Shown here: piece after piece, positions 18,250-28,006 of the stretch
Position numbering within the stretch: position 1 is the first letter of the stretch
Layout: each line of letters starts with the position of its first letter
Made by a program: the position numbers and the translations under genes
Notes under the pieces: generated by a model
Told to the model about the DNA's origin: nothing
Databases searched by the model: none
Seen by the model: the letters and a program-made list of their open reading frames with translations, nothing else
DNA from: Alteromonas mediterranea DE
Lineage (GTDB): Bacteria; Pseudomonadota; Gammaproteobacteria; Enterobacterales; Alteromonadaceae
Direction: 5' to 3'
Length of the DNA stretch: 64,000 nucleotides
Assembly (NCBI RefSeq): GCF_000020585.3
Contig: NC_011138.3
Location: 2,500,013-2,564,012 of the forward strand

Positions 18250-19044
18250 TTACTCGTATTTACGCGCTCTTTTCGTTTCAATTGCATCTATATATGCATG
18301 CCAAGACCCATAGCCAATGATAGGCATAAGTACAATAAAACCTATGAACCCAGTCACATAACCTATCGCAACCGCACTAAAGATAATCGCGCCCCAAATA
18401 AGCATAGGTATTTTGTTTAGCCATACCGCATTGACGCTGGTTAATACCGCTGTGGCAAGGTCAACTTTGCGCTCCATCAAAATTGGTTGAGTAAAAGCCG
18501 TTATGAACAGCATTGCTAATGTAAAGCCTGCGCCCACAATCGTTCCTAAAACTAAAAACGGTAGCAGGCTTTCTAAATCATTTTCTATGTAAGGTGGGTA
18601 AAGCGCATGAATTAGTGACGCCACCCGTAGCCAAAAGATCATCATTACCATAATCAAAATGGCAAATCCCCATTCGTTGAAGGCGTTGCGACGCATTGCT
18701 CTAAGTGAATGTCTAAGGGTGGGTTTATGGCCTTTTTCCATTTCCCAACTGACGTCGTACAACCCTGCTGCTAAAAATGGGCCAATAAGCATAAAACACA
18801 CAATGGCAGGAAGTATAACCAGGTGCCAGCCAGTCATTTCAACCAAGTACATAATAAACCACGGAATTACAGCAAAGAGCACCCCATAAAATAAAGTTAA
18901 CCCTGGTGCGCGCATGGCATCTCGAAGCGCCAATGACAACCATTTAATCGGGTCGCCAACGTCTAGTTCCTTACACGGAATAACGCGTGCTATACCGCTT
19001 TGCGTAATGGCGTTTTCCTGTGTTTCTTTGAAATGGTGCGACAT
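18250..19044 (-). CDS. DUF2189 integral membrane protein
   Basis: A 264-residue inner-membrane protein with about six hydrophobic helices, matching DUF2189 (seen near cytochrome-oxidase genes in some proteobacteria, role unknown). A cytoplasmic N-terminal tail precedes PIKWLSLALRDAMRAPGLTLFYGVLFA, then LMIGPFLAAGLYDVSWEMEKG, both typical. It stands alone, divergent from alaA across 272 bp. Confidence 0.8.
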   Translation of the reverse strand: MSHHFKETQENAITQSGIARVIPCKELDVGDPIKWLSLALRDAMRAPGLTLFYGVLFAVIPWFIMYLVEMTGWHLVILPAIVCFMLIGPFLAAGLYDVSWEMEKGHKPTLRHSLRAMRRNAFNEWGFAILIMVMMIFWLRVASLIHALYPPYIENDLESLLPFLVLGTIVGAGFTLAMLFITAFTQPILMERKVDLATAVLTSVNAVWLNKIPMLIWGAIIFSAVAIGYVTGFIGFIVLMPIIGYGSWHAYIDAIETKRARKYE

Positions 19045-19316
19045 ATTCTAATCACCTCTGATTGTTAGCCTGTTCCTTATTAGCGTGTTTTTTATACACA
19101 CCTTACTACTACGATAGGCATAGAATGAAAAGTTCACAAGCTATTAACATAATTTTTATACTTAAGTGATAAGTGGATTATTCATCTCGTTATATGTCTA
19201 ATAATTGGCCACTCGATGAAAAAAGTGTCGTTTTCAGACGAAATACTGCAAAAATGCCATCGCATATAGCCTTGTATTGCGATAATCTCAGGGTATGTAA
19301 ATCAACCAGATAGACC

Positions 19317-20537
19317 ATGAAAACTGTATCTCGCTCACATAAATTAGATAACGTTTGTTACGACATCAGAGGCCCTATTGCTGCGCAAGCAAGAAAAATG
19401 GAAGATGAAGGTCACCGCATTTTAAAATTAAATATCGGTAACCCTGCCCCATTTGGTTTTGAAGCCCCTGACGATATCGTAAAAGACGTTATTCATAACC
19501 TGCCCACGTCTCAAGGCTATTCAGACTCAACAGGAATTTATGCCGCCCGCGTAGCCGTGATGCAGTACTACCAGCAGCGCAACATCAAAGATATTCGCGT
19601 AGATGATGTGTACATAGGAAATGGTGTTTCTGAGCTTATTATGATGGCAATGCAGGCTTTGCTAAATCATGGTGACGAAGTACTGATCCCGAGCCCAGAC
19701 TATCCGCTGTGGACGGCAGCAGTAAGCTTGTCTTCAGGTTCTCCAGTGCATTACCGCTGTGACGAGCAGGCAGGCTGGTTCCCCGATATCGACGACATCA
19801 AAAGCAAAATTACCAGTAAAACCCGCGCGATTGTTTTAATTAATCCAAACAACCCAACTGGTGCGGTATACGACAAAGCACTATTACAAGAGGTGGTTGA
19901 GGTTGCCCGGGAACATGGTTTGGTAGTATTCAGTGACGAAATTTACGATAAAATTTTGTACGACGAAGCCCAGCACACAAGCATAGCATCATTGGCTGAC
20001 GACGTATTTTTTGTCACGTTCGGCGGTTTAAGTAAGAACTACCGCGTAGCAGGGTTTCGCTCTGGCTGGCTAGTAGTAAGTGGAAACAAGCGACTGGCAT
20101 CTGACTATATTGACGGGCTGAATATTCTCTCTTCCATGCGAATGTGTGCCAACGTGCCGTGCCAAAGTGCAATACAAACTGCACTTGGCGGCTATCAAAG
20201 CATCAACGATTTAGTTAATGAAAATGGACGACTGCGCATACAGCGCGACGTTACCACCGATATGCTCAATGGCATCGACGGTATTTCATGCGTTAAACCT
20301 AAAGGTGCAATGTACTGTTTCGCCAAGGTGGATGAGAAGAAGTTTAACATTCACAATGATGAGCAAATGGTACTGGACTTATTAAGCTCCGAAAAAATTC
20401 TTTTGGTTCACGGTCGCGCGTTTAACCTAACCGAAGGTACCTATTTCAGATTGGTATTTTTACCTCACAGTGACGTACTCGTACCGGCATTGCACCGTAT
20501 AGGCAACTTCTTTAGAACCTATAAGCAAGGGACATAG
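19317..20537 (+). CDS. alaA: Alanine aminotransferase AlaA
   Basis: A 406-residue class I PLP aminotransferase that makes alanine from pyruvate with glutamate as donor. The N-terminus ([15 protein letters not shown]) and the line [17 protein letters not shown] closely match E. coli AlaA (YfbQ). Substrate-loop [13 protein letters not shown] is present, and PLP-binding Lys240 lies in [16 protein letters not shown]. It is followed after one base by yfbR, the same neighbour as in E. coli, so the two are co-transcribed. A GATAAT at 19281-19286 is a possible -10. Confidence 0.95.
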   Translation: MKTVSRSHKLDNVCYDIRGPIAAQARKMEDEGHRILKLNIGNPAPFGFEAPDDIVKDVIHNLPTSQGYSDSTGIYAARVAVMQYYQQRNIKDIRVDDVYIGNGVSELIMMAMQALLNHGDEVLIPSPDYPLWTAAVSLSSGSPVHYRCDEQAGWFPDIDDIKSKITSKTRAIVLINPNNPTGAVYDKALLQEVVEVAREHGLVVFSDEIYDKILYDEAQHTSIASLADDVFFVTFGGLSKNYRVAGFRSGWLVVSGNKRLASDYIDGLNILSSMRMCANVPCQSAIQTALGGYQSINDLVNENGRLRIQRDVTTDMLNGIDGISCVKPKGAMYCFAKVDEKKFNIHNDEQMVLDLLSSEKILLVHGRAFNLTEGTYFRLVFLPHSDVLVPALHRIGNFFRTYKQGT

Positions 20538-20538
20538 C

Positions 20539-21138
20539 GTGAGTGATAAAAGCCACTTTTTTGCCCATTTAGCGCGCTTAAAGCTTATTAACCGCTGGCC
20601 GCTAATGCATAACGTGCGTACAGAAAACGTGCAAGAACACAGTCTACAAGTGGCGATGGTGGCGCATGCTCTTGCACTTATAAAAAACAAGTTTTTCGGC
20701 GGTACGTTAAACCCTGATCGTATTGCCACCATGGCGATTTTTCACGATGTGTCTGAGGTGCTAACGGGCGATCTACCTACCCCAGTAAAATATTTTAACC
20801 CTGCGATAAAAGAAGAATACAAAAAAATTGAGAAGATTGCCGAGAACAAGCTTATTGAAATGGCACCTGAAGCATTTCGTGAAGACTATGCGGCACTGAT
20901 TGATCACCACTACCACAGTGAAGAAGAAGCCTTCATCGTAAAAGCAGCAGATGTGCTTTGCGCTTATCTGAAAACGCTAGAAGAACTTGCTGCTGGCAAC
21001 CAAGAATTTAAGCTGGCTAAAAAGCGTTTAGATAAAACCCTTAAAGAGTATCATTCTGAAGAGGTAGACTACTTTTTAACACGCTACGTACCAAGCTTTT
21101 CATTAAGCCTTGATGAAATCACACAAGACGATATGTGA
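20539..21138 (+). CDS. yfbR: 5'-deoxynucleotidase YfbR
   Basis: A 199-residue HD-domain phosphohydrolase that converts deoxynucleoside 5'-monophosphates to deoxynucleosides, requiring a divalent metal (E. coli YfbR). Metal and substrate residues are visible in [16 protein letters not shown] and [19 protein letters not shown]. It starts with GTG one base after the alaA stop, so translation is probably coupled. The dGTPase-type gene follows after 79 bp. Confidence 0.93.
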   Translation: MSDKSHFFAHLARLKLINRWPLMHNVRTENVQEHSLQVAMVAHALALIKNKFFGGTLNPDRIATMAIFHDVSEVLTGDLPTPVKYFNPAIKEEYKKIEKIAENKLIEMAPEAFREDYAALIDHHYHSEEEAFIVKAADVLCAYLKTLEELAAGNQEFKLAKKRLDKTLKEYHSEEVDYFLTRYVPSFSLSLDEITQDDM

Positions 21139-21217
21139 TTAAGGTGAGTAACAGTCCACAAGTTACTTTATTGATGTAACAGAAACAGCAAACATCCAGC
21201 ATGGCAGCGAGGTTTTT

Positions 21218-22561
21218 TTGGCAACAAGCAAATGGGAATTAGCATTACACGAGCGTCGTTTACCACGTAGTGAAACAAGAGACGGCGATCATCGCAATCC
21301 GTATCAGCGAGATAAAGCACGCGTGCTTCACAGCGCTGCCTTTCGCAGGTTACAGGCGAAAACCCAAGTACTTGGCGTGGGGCTAAGCGACTTTTATCGT
21401 ACACGGCTCACCCACTCGCTAGAAGCCGCCCAAATTGGTACAGGCATCACCGCTCAACTATGGGTGAAATTTCCTGACATTACCAGTAGGTTGGCACTCG
21501 ACCCTACGTTAATTGAAACCTTGTGCTTAGCTCACGATATTGGACATCCGCCCTTTGGTCATGGCGGTGAAATCGCACTCAATTACATGATGCACCAATA
21601 CGGCGGGTTTGAAGGTAACGGGCAAACGTTTAGGATCATTACTCAGCTTGAGCCCTACACTGCCGAGCACGGTATGAACTTGTGCCGAAGAAGCGTGTTA
21701 GGCTTAGTCAAATATCCAAACTTCATTGATGCCTTACATAGTAAAGGTCCTACACCTGAACGCCCTCTTTCACTTCGTCAGGTTAAAGCCCATGACTGGC
21801 ACCCGCCAAAGGGGCTTTTTCGCTGCGACGAACCTTTATTCGACTGGTTGCTTGCCCCCTTTAGCAATGAAGATAAAGACGCGTTTATGCAGTTTACGGC
21901 AAAACCGAATGGTCACAGCAAAACCCGGTTTAAGTCGTTTGACTGTTCAATAATGGAGTTGTCGGACGATATTGCCTATGGCATTCACGATTTAGAAGAT
22001 GCCATTGTTATGGACATGGTAAGCAAACATCATTTTGTCGAGGACGTAACCACCCCACTAAAAGCCCTTGACGTACCATGGTTGTCAGACAATATAGAAG
22101 CCCTAACAAACAAGCTATTTAGCGCAGCACATCACGAAAGGAAGAATGCCATAGGTGCGCTGGTAAATAGCTTTATTACCGCTATTGAGATTAAGGGGGT
22201 AGACGGCTTTTCTCATCCACTACTTGCGTTTAACGCGGTTATGCCACAGCTGTTTGCCGAAGCGCTAGAGCTTTTCAAACGGTTTGTGTTTAACAAAGTA
22301 ATACGCCGCCCCGACGTTCAGCTTCTTGAGTACAAAGGACAGTTGGTGGTTATGGAGCTGTTCGAAGCATTTGCGTCAGACCCAGACCGCCTGCTCCCTG
22401 AGAACACCCAAGAGCGATGGCGCAAAGCCTGTGAAGACGATAACGGCATGCGCGTACTGGCAGATTATATATCTGGCATGACCGACGAATTTGCCTCTCG
22501 CTTATACAGCAACATATTTTCCCCTAAACAAGGCGGCATTCAAGATAGTTTGCACATGTAA
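21218..22561 (+). CDS. dGTPase-like dNTP triphosphohydrolase
   Basis: A 447-residue HD-domain protein of the Dgt family, which splits dNTPs (classically dGTP) into deoxynucleoside and triphosphate. Family motifs are RDKARVLHSAAFRRLQAKTQV, RTRLTHSLEAAQIG, and the HD motif CLAHDIGHPPFGHGGE near residue 105. The C-terminal half carries the usual ELSDDIAYGIHDLEDAI. The start is TTG at 21218, with GCGAGG as ribosome site. It is shorter than E. coli Dgt (505) and fits the Dgt-like subgroup. Proteins of this family have been reported as anti-phage dNTPases; housekeeping dNTP control is equally possible. Confidence 0.9.
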   Translation: MATSKWELALHERRLPRSETRDGDHRNPYQRDKARVLHSAAFRRLQAKTQVLGVGLSDFYRTRLTHSLEAAQIGTGITAQLWVKFPDITSRLALDPTLIETLCLAHDIGHPPFGHGGEIALNYMMHQYGGFEGNGQTFRIITQLEPYTAEHGMNLCRRSVLGLVKYPNFIDALHSKGPTPERPLSLRQVKAHDWHPPKGLFRCDEPLFDWLLAPFSNEDKDAFMQFTAKPNGHSKTRFKSFDCSIMELSDDIAYGIHDLEDAIVMDMVSKHHFVEDVTTPLKALDVPWLSDNIEALTNKLFSAAHHERKNAIGALVNSFITAIEIKGVDGFSHPLLAFNAVMPQLFAEALELFKRFVFNKVIRRPDVQLLEYKGQLVVMELFEAFASDPDRLLPENTQERWRKACEDDNGMRVLADYISGMTDEFASRLYSNIFSPKQGGIQDSLHM

Positions 22562-22592
22562 GCTAGCTTACTTTTTATAAATTTTTGAAATG

Positions 22593-22618
22593 AAAAGGCC
22601 GCTGCTTCGGTCTTTTTT
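22593..22618 (+). terminator. Terminator after the dGTPase gene
   Basis: Stem AAGGCCG / CGGTCTT (one G-T pair), loop CTGCTT, followed by T. It closes the alaA-yfbR-dGTPase unit. Confidence 0.75.
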
Positions 22619-22761
22619 ATAATCTCGGTGTCAATAAATAACAATGCTATTGAAACTTAAACCCATTGTTCACGTAGTTAACACTGTTAGATACTCCCCA
22701 AGATAGTGAATATAGATACTCGAGTGGGTAAATCAGCCGTTTTTGTAAGTAAGGTGATGTA

Positions 22762-23769
22762 ATGCCAAAACCATTTAAAGCCTCAGTAAAATTGACCGAT
22801 AACGATGTAACTAATGAAGGCGTTTATATGAATCGTCGTTCATTGCTCAAATCTATGGGCTTTGTAGGCGCGTCTACGTTACTTGCGAAGTCAGCTGGTG
22901 CAGCAGGTTGGTTTTGGGAAGACGAAGAAGAGAAAGCTGCCTTTAAAGGTAAGGCGCTTGAGTTTAGTCAGCCTCCCAGGTTTCAAATAGCGGAAACCCG
23001 TACGCCTGAAGATAAAGTCACCAGCTACAATAATTTTTATGAATTTGGTACGTCAAAAGATGCACCAGCTAAAAATGCGACTGAATTTCAAACCAACCCG
23101 TGGACGTTAAAAATTGACGGCATGGTAAAAAATCCACTTGAACTTGACCATGACGCACTAACAAAACGCTTTCCTCTTGAAGAGCGAATTTACCGCCTGC
23201 GCTGTGTTGAAGCGTGGTCAATGGTAGTGCCGTGGATTGGGTTTGAACTCGGCGCGCTATTAAAGCAAGCCGACCCGTTGATGTCAGCTAAATACGTGGC
23301 GTTTGAGGCCTTATACGACCCAGAGCAAATGCCGGGGCAAAGAAGTCGCTTTACCGGTGGCGGTATTGAATACCCATATATGGAAGGCTTACGTCTTGAT
23401 GAAGCCATGCACCCGCTAACACTTATGTCTGTTGGTCTTTATGGTAAAACGCTGCCACCGCAAAACGGCGCGCCAATAAGATTGGTTGTCCCTTGGAAAT
23501 ACGGATTTAAGAGCATTAAGTCTATTGTTCGAATTCGCCTTACCGATAAAAAGCCCCCTACAACCTGGAATCGACTGGCAGCCAACGAATATGGCTTTTA
23601 TGCCAATGTGAACCCTAACGTGGCACACCCTAGATGGAGTCAGGCCAGCGAGCGTAGAATTACAACAGGGGGGCTTCTTGCGAGAAACCGTATCGACACG
23701 CAGATGTTCAATGGTTATAGCGAAGTTGCGCCACTTTATAAAAGTATGGACCTTACGCGTAATTACTAG
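22762..23769 (+). CDS. msrP: Methionine sulfoxide reductase catalytic subunit MsrP
   Basis: A 335-residue periplasmic molybdopterin enzyme (formerly YedY) that repairs methionine sulfoxide in exported proteins. A Tat signal with [11 protein letters not shown] begins near residue 24. The Mo-ligand Cys148 lies in [18 protein letters not shown], and the sequence follows E. coli MsrP throughout. The ATG at 22762 has an AAGGTGA site and gives the same long N-region as in E. coli; ATG at 22828 is an alternative. Its partner msrQ follows. The enzyme needs Moco, matching the moa/mod genes in this window. Confidence 0.96.
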   Translation: MPKPFKASVKLTDNDVTNEGVYMNRRSLLKSMGFVGASTLLAKSAGAAGWFWEDEEEKAAFKGKALEFSQPPRFQIAETRTPEDKVTSYNNFYEFGTSKDAPAKNATEFQTNPWTLKIDGMVKNPLELDHDALTKRFPLEERIYRLRCVEAWSMVVPWIGFELGALLKQADPLMSAKYVAFEALYDPEQMPGQRSRFTGGGIEYPYMEGLRLDEAMHPLTLMSVGLYGKTLPPQNGAPIRLVVPWKYGFKSIKSIVRIRLTDKKPPTTWNRLAANEYGFYANVNPNVAHPRWSQASERRITTGGLLARNRIDTQMFNGYSEVAPLYKSMDLTRNY

Positions 23770-23877
23770 TTTCGCTGTTGCTAGTAGAGAAATTGCATTG
23801 CTTTGCATAGGTGTACATAACCAGCGCAGGTTACATGTACGCCCCGCTCGTTTTTATATTATCAGGTTGTGTTATTA

Positions 23878-24555
23878 ATGCGCTTAAGAAAAAAACCATT
23901 TAGATTTACCCCATGGCAACGCCGCGGTTTAAAGGCCATCATCCACGGTTTTGCTTTAGGTTATGTCGCGTGGTTGTTTTTGGCAGGTATCACCGACCAG
24001 CTCGGCCCCGACCCCGTGAATACGTTAATCAACGAAACCGGCACATGGGCCATTCATTTTTTACTATTAACACTAACCCTAAGCCCACTTGCCAAATGGC
24101 TCCCCAGTCCAGAGCCAATACAATTCAGGCGCATGATTGGTGTTTACGCCTTCGTATATGCCTTTGCCCACTTGTTTACCTACATTTTCTTCGAACTTCA
24201 GCTAGATATGGCATTGGTTGCCAGTGAAATAGTGAGTAGACCTTACATTATTGTTGGCATGATTGCGCTCATACTGCTTGTTGCACTTACGGCTACGTCA
24301 TTTAAACGCCTTCAGCGAAAAATGGGAAGAAAATGGCAAACGCTACATAATAGTATTTATTTGGTTTTGCCCCTTGCACTGCTTCATTTTAGCTGGTCAC
24401 AAAAAACCTTTTGGCAAGAACCTGTATGGTATTGGCTGGTAGGTTTGCTCTTAATGAGCCCTAGAATTAAGCGATGGTATTCAACTTACCAGAGAAAACA
24501 GCAAGGGAGAAAAAGCACGGCGAAAAAAGGAAGAGGTAAAGAGAATATCGCCTAG
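23878..24555 (+). CDS. msrQ: Heme-binding membrane subunit MsrQ
   Basis: A 225-residue inner-membrane b-type cytochrome (YedZ family, ferric-reductase-like) that passes electrons from the quinone pool to MsrP. Six hydrophobic helices are visible, with conserved histidines in the heme region (FAHLFTYIFFELQ, TLHNSIYLVLPLALLHFSWSQK). The C-terminal tail is strongly basic. GTG at 23869 could add three residues; ATG at 23878 fits the family better. The 108-bp gap after msrP contains no gene. Confidence 0.93.
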   Translation: MRLRKKPFRFTPWQRRGLKAIIHGFALGYVAWLFLAGITDQLGPDPVNTLINETGTWAIHFLLLTLTLSPLAKWLPSPEPIQFRRMIGVYAFVYAFAHLFTYIFFELQLDMALVASEIVSRPYIIVGMIALILLVALTATSFKRLQRKMGRKWQTLHNSIYLVLPLALLHFSWSQKTFWQEPVWYWLVGLLLMSPRIKRWYSTYQRKQQGRKSTAKKGRGKENIA

Positions 24556-24579
24556 TGCAAAAGTGATGCTCCCCCCTTC

Positions 24580-25011
24580 TTAAGACAAAACATAAAGCAG
24601 CGCAGCATACCGTCCTGTTTTGCTTAGCGTGACTGCAAGCATAAAAAACCACAGGGGGCTTCTCAACACGCCCGCGACTAGTGTTATAGGGTCGCCGATG
24701 ATCGGCACCCAGCATAAAAATAAGCTCCACTTGCCCCATCGCGTAAACACACTGCTCGCTCGATTAAATGTAGCCTCGCTAATATTAAGTTTTTGAGTGG
24801 CGATATCCTTTCCAAACGCATACCCCAGTAAATAGTTAACCAGCGACCCCAGTACATTTCCTATAGAAGCAACAACGAGCAATATTGCCCCATTTAAGCC
24901 ACTACCATACAGTGCGCTTAAAACAATCTCTGAACTAAAAGGCAAAATAGTGGCAGCTAAAAATGCCGATAAAAACATGCCTAAATAGCCTAAATGTATT
25001 AGTGCACTCAA
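24580..25011 (-). CDS. YqaA-family membrane protein (DedA-related)
   Basis: A 143-residue inner-membrane protein of the YqaA/SNARE-associated family, a short relative of DedA. LSAFLAATILPFSSEIVLSALYGSG, ASIGNVLGSLVNYLLGYAFG and WVPIIGDPITLVAGVLR are characteristic. DedA-type proteins are linked to lipid-carrier transport, but no function is established for YqaA. It ends 24 bp from the convergent msrQ end and is divergent from sulA. Confidence 0.88.
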   Translation of the reverse strand: MSALIHLGYLGMFLSAFLAATILPFSSEIVLSALYGSGLNGAILLVVASIGNVLGSLVNYLLGYAFGKDIATQKLNISEATFNRASSVFTRWGKWSLFLCWVPIIGDPITLVAGVLRSPLWFFMLAVTLSKTGRYAALLYVLS

Positions 25012-25201
25012 TGTTTTCCCACGTTTATACAGTAGTTAGTGTTGTGAAAATCATGCGCATTCTACCCTATCGAGTTCAGAAAAGTCTTTGAAAGAAATAA
25101 GCGGAATAAAAAACTTATTACTTTTTATAGAGTTACATTTCCTCCCGCAAATTGTGCGAAAAAAGTACAACTAACCACTTGCCAAAACAGCAAATTATCA
25201 A

Positions 25202-25236
25202 TACTGTATACACATACACACTGTATAAGAAGCCAG
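25202..25236 (+). promoter_or_regulatory. Two adjacent LexA-like boxes before sulA
   Basis: TACTGTATACACATACACAC (25202-25221) matches 15 of 20 positions of the SOS consensus, with an intact CTGT and a weaker ACAC half. A second CTGT-N8-CCAG follows at 25221-25236. Both left half sites are perfect and the right ones degenerate. The position 47 bp before the start fits SOS repression. Confidence 0.6.
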
Positions 25237-25282
25237 TATTAAGAAATTGGGCTTTAACGTTACATTCATTAAGGGTTTTATT

Positions 25283-25693
25283 ATGAGCACATCTTCAGTT
25301 TCACGATTAAATGCATTGCGCGCTTCGGTTTCAAATGTTGTTCAGCTTCCTCTACCTATAGAAGGTTTCCCTAGTGAAAAGAACAACACGGGAAAAGGCG
25401 CTAACGATAAAGGCTGGAATTACTTGCTTTCAAATACAGTTTCTTTTTCGAAAACGGTTGACCATGCCATACGTATTCAGAAGCCAGAAAAAGAAAAAAT
25501 GCCGGAGTGGATCAGCAAGCTTATTACGGGTGGACAGTGTAAAACACTGTATGTCGAAAATATTGATCTAGACCTACAGCCTACTGACAGCGAGATGATT
25601 AGAAAACTTTGTGAACTTTATTCCGTTAGCTTAGTTAACGTGCGCGTAGATAGCGTAAACGATGTACAGAATGTTGCGTTAGGTCCGTGGTAA
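25283..25693 (+). CDS. sulA: SulA-like SOS cell-division inhibitor
   Basis: A 136-residue protein whose central and C-terminal part (WISKLITGGQCKTLYVENIDL, then EMIRKLCELYSVSLVNV) fits the RecA-like SulA fold that blocks FtsZ polymerisation during DNA damage. Similarity to E. coli SulA is weak, so the call leans on length, the fold-like pattern and the LexA-type sites upstream. The ATG at 25283 has an AAGGG ribosome site. The basic, flexible N-terminal third is specific to this lineage. An SOS-induced protein of other function remains possible. Confidence 0.65.
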   Translation: MSTSSVSRLNALRASVSNVVQLPLPIEGFPSEKNNTGKGANDKGWNYLLSNTVSFSKTVDHAIRIQKPEKEKMPEWISKLITGGQCKTLYVENIDLDLQPTDSEMIRKLCELYSVSLVNVRVDSVNDVQNVALGPW

Positions 25694-25837
25694 GTAGTTT
25701 TTCCCTAACCAGCGGTGCTAGCTCTTTTTTGGCAGGTATCGTGCCATGCTTGCGCGTAACAACAACAGCATATATTCAAAAAGTTTGGGCCTAATGGCAC
25801 ATGCAATTATACTGTGGCGTTTTGTACACCGTTATTT

Positions 25838-26353
25838 ATGAGTTGCCCTATGCGCTGTTTTTGTTGCTCTTCAAAACCCTTCCAAGCATGTTGCGAGCCT
25901 TTTATAAAAGGCGATAAAACCCCTGTTACTGCCGAGCAACTTATGCGTTCGCGATTTTCTGCCTACGCCACTGCGCAATACGCCTATATTCTCGACACCT
26001 ATACTCAAGAAAAACAGCAAGGTCTGTCTGTAGATGATTTAGCGCAAAGCGCTCAAGGCGCTAAGTGGTTTGCTCTTCAGGTACATTATGCGCAATCTGA
26101 AGAAAGCGCAGAGCCAAATACAAGCGCTACTTTACATTCAGATACCGTTGAATTTACAGCCTTTTATTTTGAAGATAAAAAAATGTATCAGCTGCATGAA
26201 ACCTCCAACTTTAGAGTTGAAAACGGCGCGTGGCGGTATCATGATGGCACACTGCACGATGACTGCGGAAAAGTTAAATATGGCAGGAACCTTCCCTGTG
26301 TATGTGGAAGCAATAAAAAGTTCAAGCAATGCTGCGCTAATAAAAGCCATTAA
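25838..26353 (+). CDS. YchJ-family SEC-C motif protein
   Basis: A 171-residue YchJ-family protein with a central NTF2-like domain (AEQLMRSRFSAYATAQYAYIL, then FEDKKMYQLHETSNF) between two cysteine motifs. The C-terminal SEC-C motif PCVCGSNKKFKQCC is normal and should bind zinc. The N-terminal one reads CFCCSSKPFQACC instead of CPCGS. The start may be ATG at 25838 or 25850. Function is unproven in any organism I know of. Confidence 0.85.
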   Translation: MSCPMRCFCCSSKPFQACCEPFIKGDKTPVTAEQLMRSRFSAYATAQYAYILDTYTQEKQQGLSVDDLAQSAQGAKWFALQVHYAQSEESAEPNTSATLHSDTVEFTAFYFEDKKMYQLHETSNFRVENGAWRYHDGTLHDDCGKVKYGRNLPCVCGSNKKFKQCCANKSH

Positions 26354-26451
26354 CTACGTGCAAACGACACGCTTCATGTTCTAACGTATATCGGTTCAAT
26401 AAGCTCCTTTAACAGAACAAAGCAACCAACTTTCCCCCTCTCGTTAACGAT

Positions 26452-26487
26452 TCACTTTTTAGTCAATGGTGCTATTATAAAAAGTGA
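26452..26487. repeat. Perfect 10-bp inverted repeat
   Basis: TCACTTTTTA (26452-26461) and TAAAAAGTGA (26478-26487) surround a 16-base loop, followed by a T run at 26493-26499. It could be a weak terminator after the YchJ gene or the end of a small mobile remnant. Confidence 0.4.
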
Positions 26488-26615
26488 GCTGATTTTTTTA
26501 ACCCGTTGATCTAAAAAGTTTGTTCGCCAACACAGTACTGCGAAAGGGTTGCTAGCACCTTTGAATTGCTGAATACCCTCTGCAGTATTTAAAACATGCT
26601 AAAACAAGGACAGTT

Positions 26616-26811
26616 ATGAAAAGCTTCGTACGATTTGCGACAACACTTATTGCCACTACTTTGCTTTTTGGATGCGGAGGTAGCGACTCGAGTAATACAC
26701 TCGATGAACTTAATAAAAATCGAGCAAAATGGGAGAACGCGAATATTGATAGCTACCAGTTCGAGTTTAGGGTTGTATGCTGAAGTAAATGTTGAATTGA
26801 TCCCCGAATAA
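26616..26811 (+). pseudogene. Truncated DUF6174-like lipoprotein gene
   Basis: An AAGGACA ribosome site precedes an ATG at 26616 and a typical lipoprotein signal (MKSFVRFATTLIATTLLFGC). The mature part NRAKWENANIDSYQFEFRVVC fits the start of DUF6174 lipoproteins but stops at 26783, giving 55 residues where about 130-150 are usual. In the next frame the sequence reads LYAEVNVELIPE before a stop at 26811, resembling the end of the same family. An internal deletion with frame loss is the simplest explanation. A strong terminator follows. The family assignment rests on a short stretch. Confidence 0.55.
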
Positions 26812-26829
26812 TTTAACCTTGATACGTTC

Positions 26830-26865
26830 AAAAAAGCCTAAACACACTGTCGTGTTTAGGCTTTT
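26830..26865. terminator. Strong bidirectional terminator
   Basis: Perfect stem AAAAGCCTAAACAC / GTGTTTAGGCTTTT with loop ACTGTC, between the lipoprotein remnant and the convergent MDR reductase gene. It also supports the lipoprotein locus having been a real transcription unit. Confidence 0.9.
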
Positions 26866-26957
26866 CTATAGATTAAACCATTGCTAATAAGACGCTTTTT
26901 TAGAACATAATCAGTGCTAGCGCACGGTCTTTACTACTGCTCACTCAACCGTCGTCA

Positions 26958-27932
26958 TTAAGGCACTAACACCATCTTGCCTTTTACCTCTCGATTCATA
27001 ACTTTAGCCATGGCTTTGGTCGCTTGCTCTAATGGCAGCGCTTCATCTACCACCACTTTAACTTTGCCTTGCACATACCAGGTAAGAAGCTCTTGCATAT
27101 TTTCAGCGAACCCTTTCGGGTCGTGCTGAGTAAACGAACCCCAGAATACGCCCATAACTGAGTAACCTTTAACCAAAGCAAGGTTAACCGGAAATTTAGG
27201 TATCTCACCACCGGCAAAACCAACGACAAGTAACCGTCCTTCCCATGCCATGCTTCGGCTACATGCGTGAAAGGTATCGCCACCAACACATTCATAAACG
27301 ACATCAGCGCCTTTCCCGCCAGTTACTTCTTTCAGCGTTTCTTTTAGGTCTTTTTCTTTGTAGTTAATTAAAACATCAGCCCCGTACTCTTTAGCAAGGG
27401 CAAGCTTTTCTTCCGTTGAGCAAACGGCAATAACTTTAGCGCCCATTATCTTGCCTATCTGCACAGCCGCCAAACCAGTACCACCAGCAGCACCGGTTAC
27501 AACCAGTGTTTCACCAGGTTGCAGCTTCGCGCGCTGTTTCAAAGCGTGATGCGCTGTTGCATGGGCAGTTACAAGGGCTGCCCCTTCATTCACATGAATA
27601 GGGTCAGGTAATGGCATAACATGGGTGGCTGGAATAAGTGCTTTTTCTGCATAGCCACCTAAGTTAGAAAGCGCAATAACGCGCTGACCTTCTTTTAGAT
27701 GACTCACACCCTCGCCCACTTCGGTGATTGTACCCGCCACTTCGTTACCCGGAATAAATGGGAAGTCGGGCTGCATCTGATACAAACCCTGCACTAAAAG
27801 CCCATCAGGAAAGTTAACCCCTGCCGCTTCTACATTAACAACGACATGGCCCTTTTTTACTACTGGGTCTGCAACATCTTTAAATTGAAGGTCATCAAGT
27901 GGACCAAAGGCTTCACATACAATTGCTTTCAT
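26958..27932 (-). CDS. MDR-family NADPH:quinone oxidoreductase
   Basis: A 324-residue zinc-independent medium-chain dehydrogenase/reductase of the quinone-oxidoreductase type. The N-terminal GroES-like domain includes FPFIPGNEVAGTITEVGEGV; the Rossmann nucleotide site is VTGAAGGTGLAAVQIGKIMGAKV. No structural zinc cysteine cluster is seen. The true substrate could be an enoyl-CoA or a quinone. It is the last gene of the minus-strand acyl-CoA operon, 74 bp after the kinase-like gene. Confidence 0.9.
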   Translation of the reverse strand: MKAIVCEAFGPLDDLQFKDVADPVVKKGHVVVNVEAAGVNFPDGLLVQGLYQMQPDFPFIPGNEVAGTITEVGEGVSHLKEGQRVIALSNLGGYAEKALIPATHVMPLPDPIHVNEGAALVTAHATAHHALKQRAKLQPGETLVVTGAAGGTGLAAVQIGKIMGAKVIAVCSTEEKLALAKEYGADVLINYKEKDLKETLKEVTGGKGADVVYECVGGDTFHACSRSMAWEGRLLVVGFAGGEIPKFPVNLALVKGYSVMGVFWGSFTQHDPKGFAENMQELLTWYVQGKVKVVVDEALPLEQATKAMAKVMNREVKGKMVLVP

Positions 27933-28006
27933 ACTGTCTCCAGTTTTTTGTTCGACCCGTAAGTTGAGTTGAGCGAATACAGGCCGTTAAATGGGTTATA
28001 TTTCGT

